From NCBI RefSeq assembly GCF_001426865.1, contig NZ_LMFO01000001.1, positions 496,001 to 560,000 on the forward strand: a stretch of DNA of 64,000 nucleotides, in the 5' to 3' direction. Under the pieces are notes generated by a model, which worked only from the letters and a program-made list of their open reading frames with translations, did no database searches and was not told the DNA's origin. How positions within the stretch are numbered: the first letter of the stretch is position 1; each line of letters begins with the position of its first letter. Of the stretch, positions 63,429-64,000 are shown piece by piece. The DNA is from Paenibacillus sp. Root52. GTDB taxonomy: Bacteria; Bacillota; Bacilli; Paenibacillales; Paenibacillaceae. A program made the translations under genes and the position numbers.

Positions 63429-64000
63429 CTAATAGATGTCGCCCACATACTGAAAAGAGTGAATATGTGTTCTTGTGAGTTCAATAACGTTTTGGATAAA
63501 TGTGTCGCGTGATTCACGATATCCGCTTAAGATCCAATTGTTTAATAGTCCAAAGAAACCGTATGCGGTATAGTACTTGAAATACTCCATGTTCACTGGG
63601 GAGTTGTTGATCGTTTCGAAGATAAATTGTTCCTCATAGATTTTAAGTATTGTTTGCGGAAATCCTGTATGTAGACCGGGTAACGTATCATCGTATTGAA
63701 TCAGTTCGAAGAACTCACGGTGTTCGTAAATATAGTCCACGATCTGAAAAGATTCGGCAGTAAGCTTGTTTGTCAGAACCTTTTGACCATGCCAATAGGG
63801 TTTGCCTACCGCACCTCGCAATCCTTCGAGTTCCATATTTAATAATTCTTCGCCGAGAATATATTTATCCTGATAGTGTAAATAAAATGTGCTGCGATTA
63901 TAACCCGCTTGCTCTACGATATCCTTCACCGACACAGCGTGGAAGCCTTTTTTCTTAATGAGCTGAATTAAGGCTGCTTTGAGGTGTTCTTTGGTACGAT
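63429..64000 (-). CDS. TetR-family regulator, 5' end cut by window edge
   Basis: The frame is open to the window end, so the start lies beyond 64000; the GTG at 63935 is internal. The visible HTH reads HLKAALIQLIKKKGFHAVSVKDIVEQAGYNRSTFYLHYQDK, a clear TetR N-terminus. The C-terminal region (YIYEHREFFELIQYD, WILSGYRESRDTFIQN) fits the TetR_C type found in YxaF/DhaS-like proteins. Its target is not visible in the window. Confidence 0.92.
   Translation of the reverse strand, partial: RTKEHLKAALIQLIKKKGFHAVSVKDIVEQAGYNRSTFYLHYQDKYILGEELLNMELEGLRGAVGKPYWHGQKVLTNKLTAESFQIVDYIYEHREFFELIQYDDTLPGLHTGFPQTILKIYEEQFIFETINNSPVNMEYFKYYTAYGFFGLLNNWILSGYRESRDTFIQNVIELTRTHIHSFQYVGDIY

Overview
The window looks like a chromosomal segment of a Paenibacillus-type Firmicute. 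Pointers are the moderate-to-low GC content, strong AGGAGG-like ribosome sites with frequent TTG/GTG starts, LplABC-type sugar ABC importers with YesM/YesN-type two-component regulators, many AraC-type regulators, and sporulating-Firmicute families such as CotH. No rRNA, tRNA, CRISPR array, phage or insertion sequence is visible. Species identity is inference.

Region 1 (1-19.6 kb, all plus strand) is a large carbohydrate-import and oligosaccharide-degradation locus. In order it holds the end of a sugar ABC permease, a solute-binding lipoprotein, two GH3 beta-glucosidase-like enzymes, a GH2 beta-galactosidase-like enzyme, a GH94 phosphorylase-like enzyme, a second solute-binding lipoprotein, a GH78 alpha-L-rhamnosidase, a GH35-like/DUF5597 enzyme and a nucleoside-hydrolase-fold protein. 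It ends at a strong terminator. None of the hydrolases has a signal peptide, so the design is import of an oligosaccharide followed by cytoplasmic trimming. The enzyme set suggests a rhamnose-, galactose- and glucose-bearing plant glycoside or pectin side chain.

Region 2 (19.6-34 kb) is a patchwork of short units: a cytochrome P450, a membrane-anchored metallo-beta-lactamase-fold protein, a tandem pair of paralogous small proteins plus a possible third remnant, small hypothetical and membrane proteins, an alpha/beta hydrolase, an AraC/GyrI regulator, a Crp/Fnr regulator convergent with a DUF4386 protein, a Gfo/Idh/MocA oxidoreductase fused to a UPF0303 (HbpS-like) domain, and a secreted parallel beta-helix (pectate-lyase-like) protein whose signal peptide is broken by a one-base frameshift.

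Region 3 (34-49.9 kb) carries an orphan Imm53 immunity protein, a GNAT acetyltransferase, an OmpR-type two-component system, a HelD-like RNA-polymerase recycling ATPase behind a consensus promoter with a dyad over its -10, a YesN/YesM pair facing a complete LplA-B-C sugar importer, a TetR regulator with a cytochrome P450 and twin operator-like palindromes between them, and an Hsp20 protein.

Region 4 (50-64 kb) carries a three-gene ABC-2 exporter, an AraC regulator divergent from a Gfo/Idh/MocA oxidoreductase, a CotH-kinase lipoprotein whose ribosome site lies in a hairpin, a 15-bp tandem repeat, a ROK sugar kinase, a MerR regulator divergent from an aldo/keto reductase with a textbook 19-bp-spacer promoter, an AraC regulator divergent from a DUF2264 protein, a membrane-anchored alpha/beta hydrolase, the wreck of a YesM-type sensor kinase, and a TetR gene cut by the window end.

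Most transcription units are bounded by clear hairpin-plus-T terminators. Gene families here were assigned by reading motifs, not by database search.
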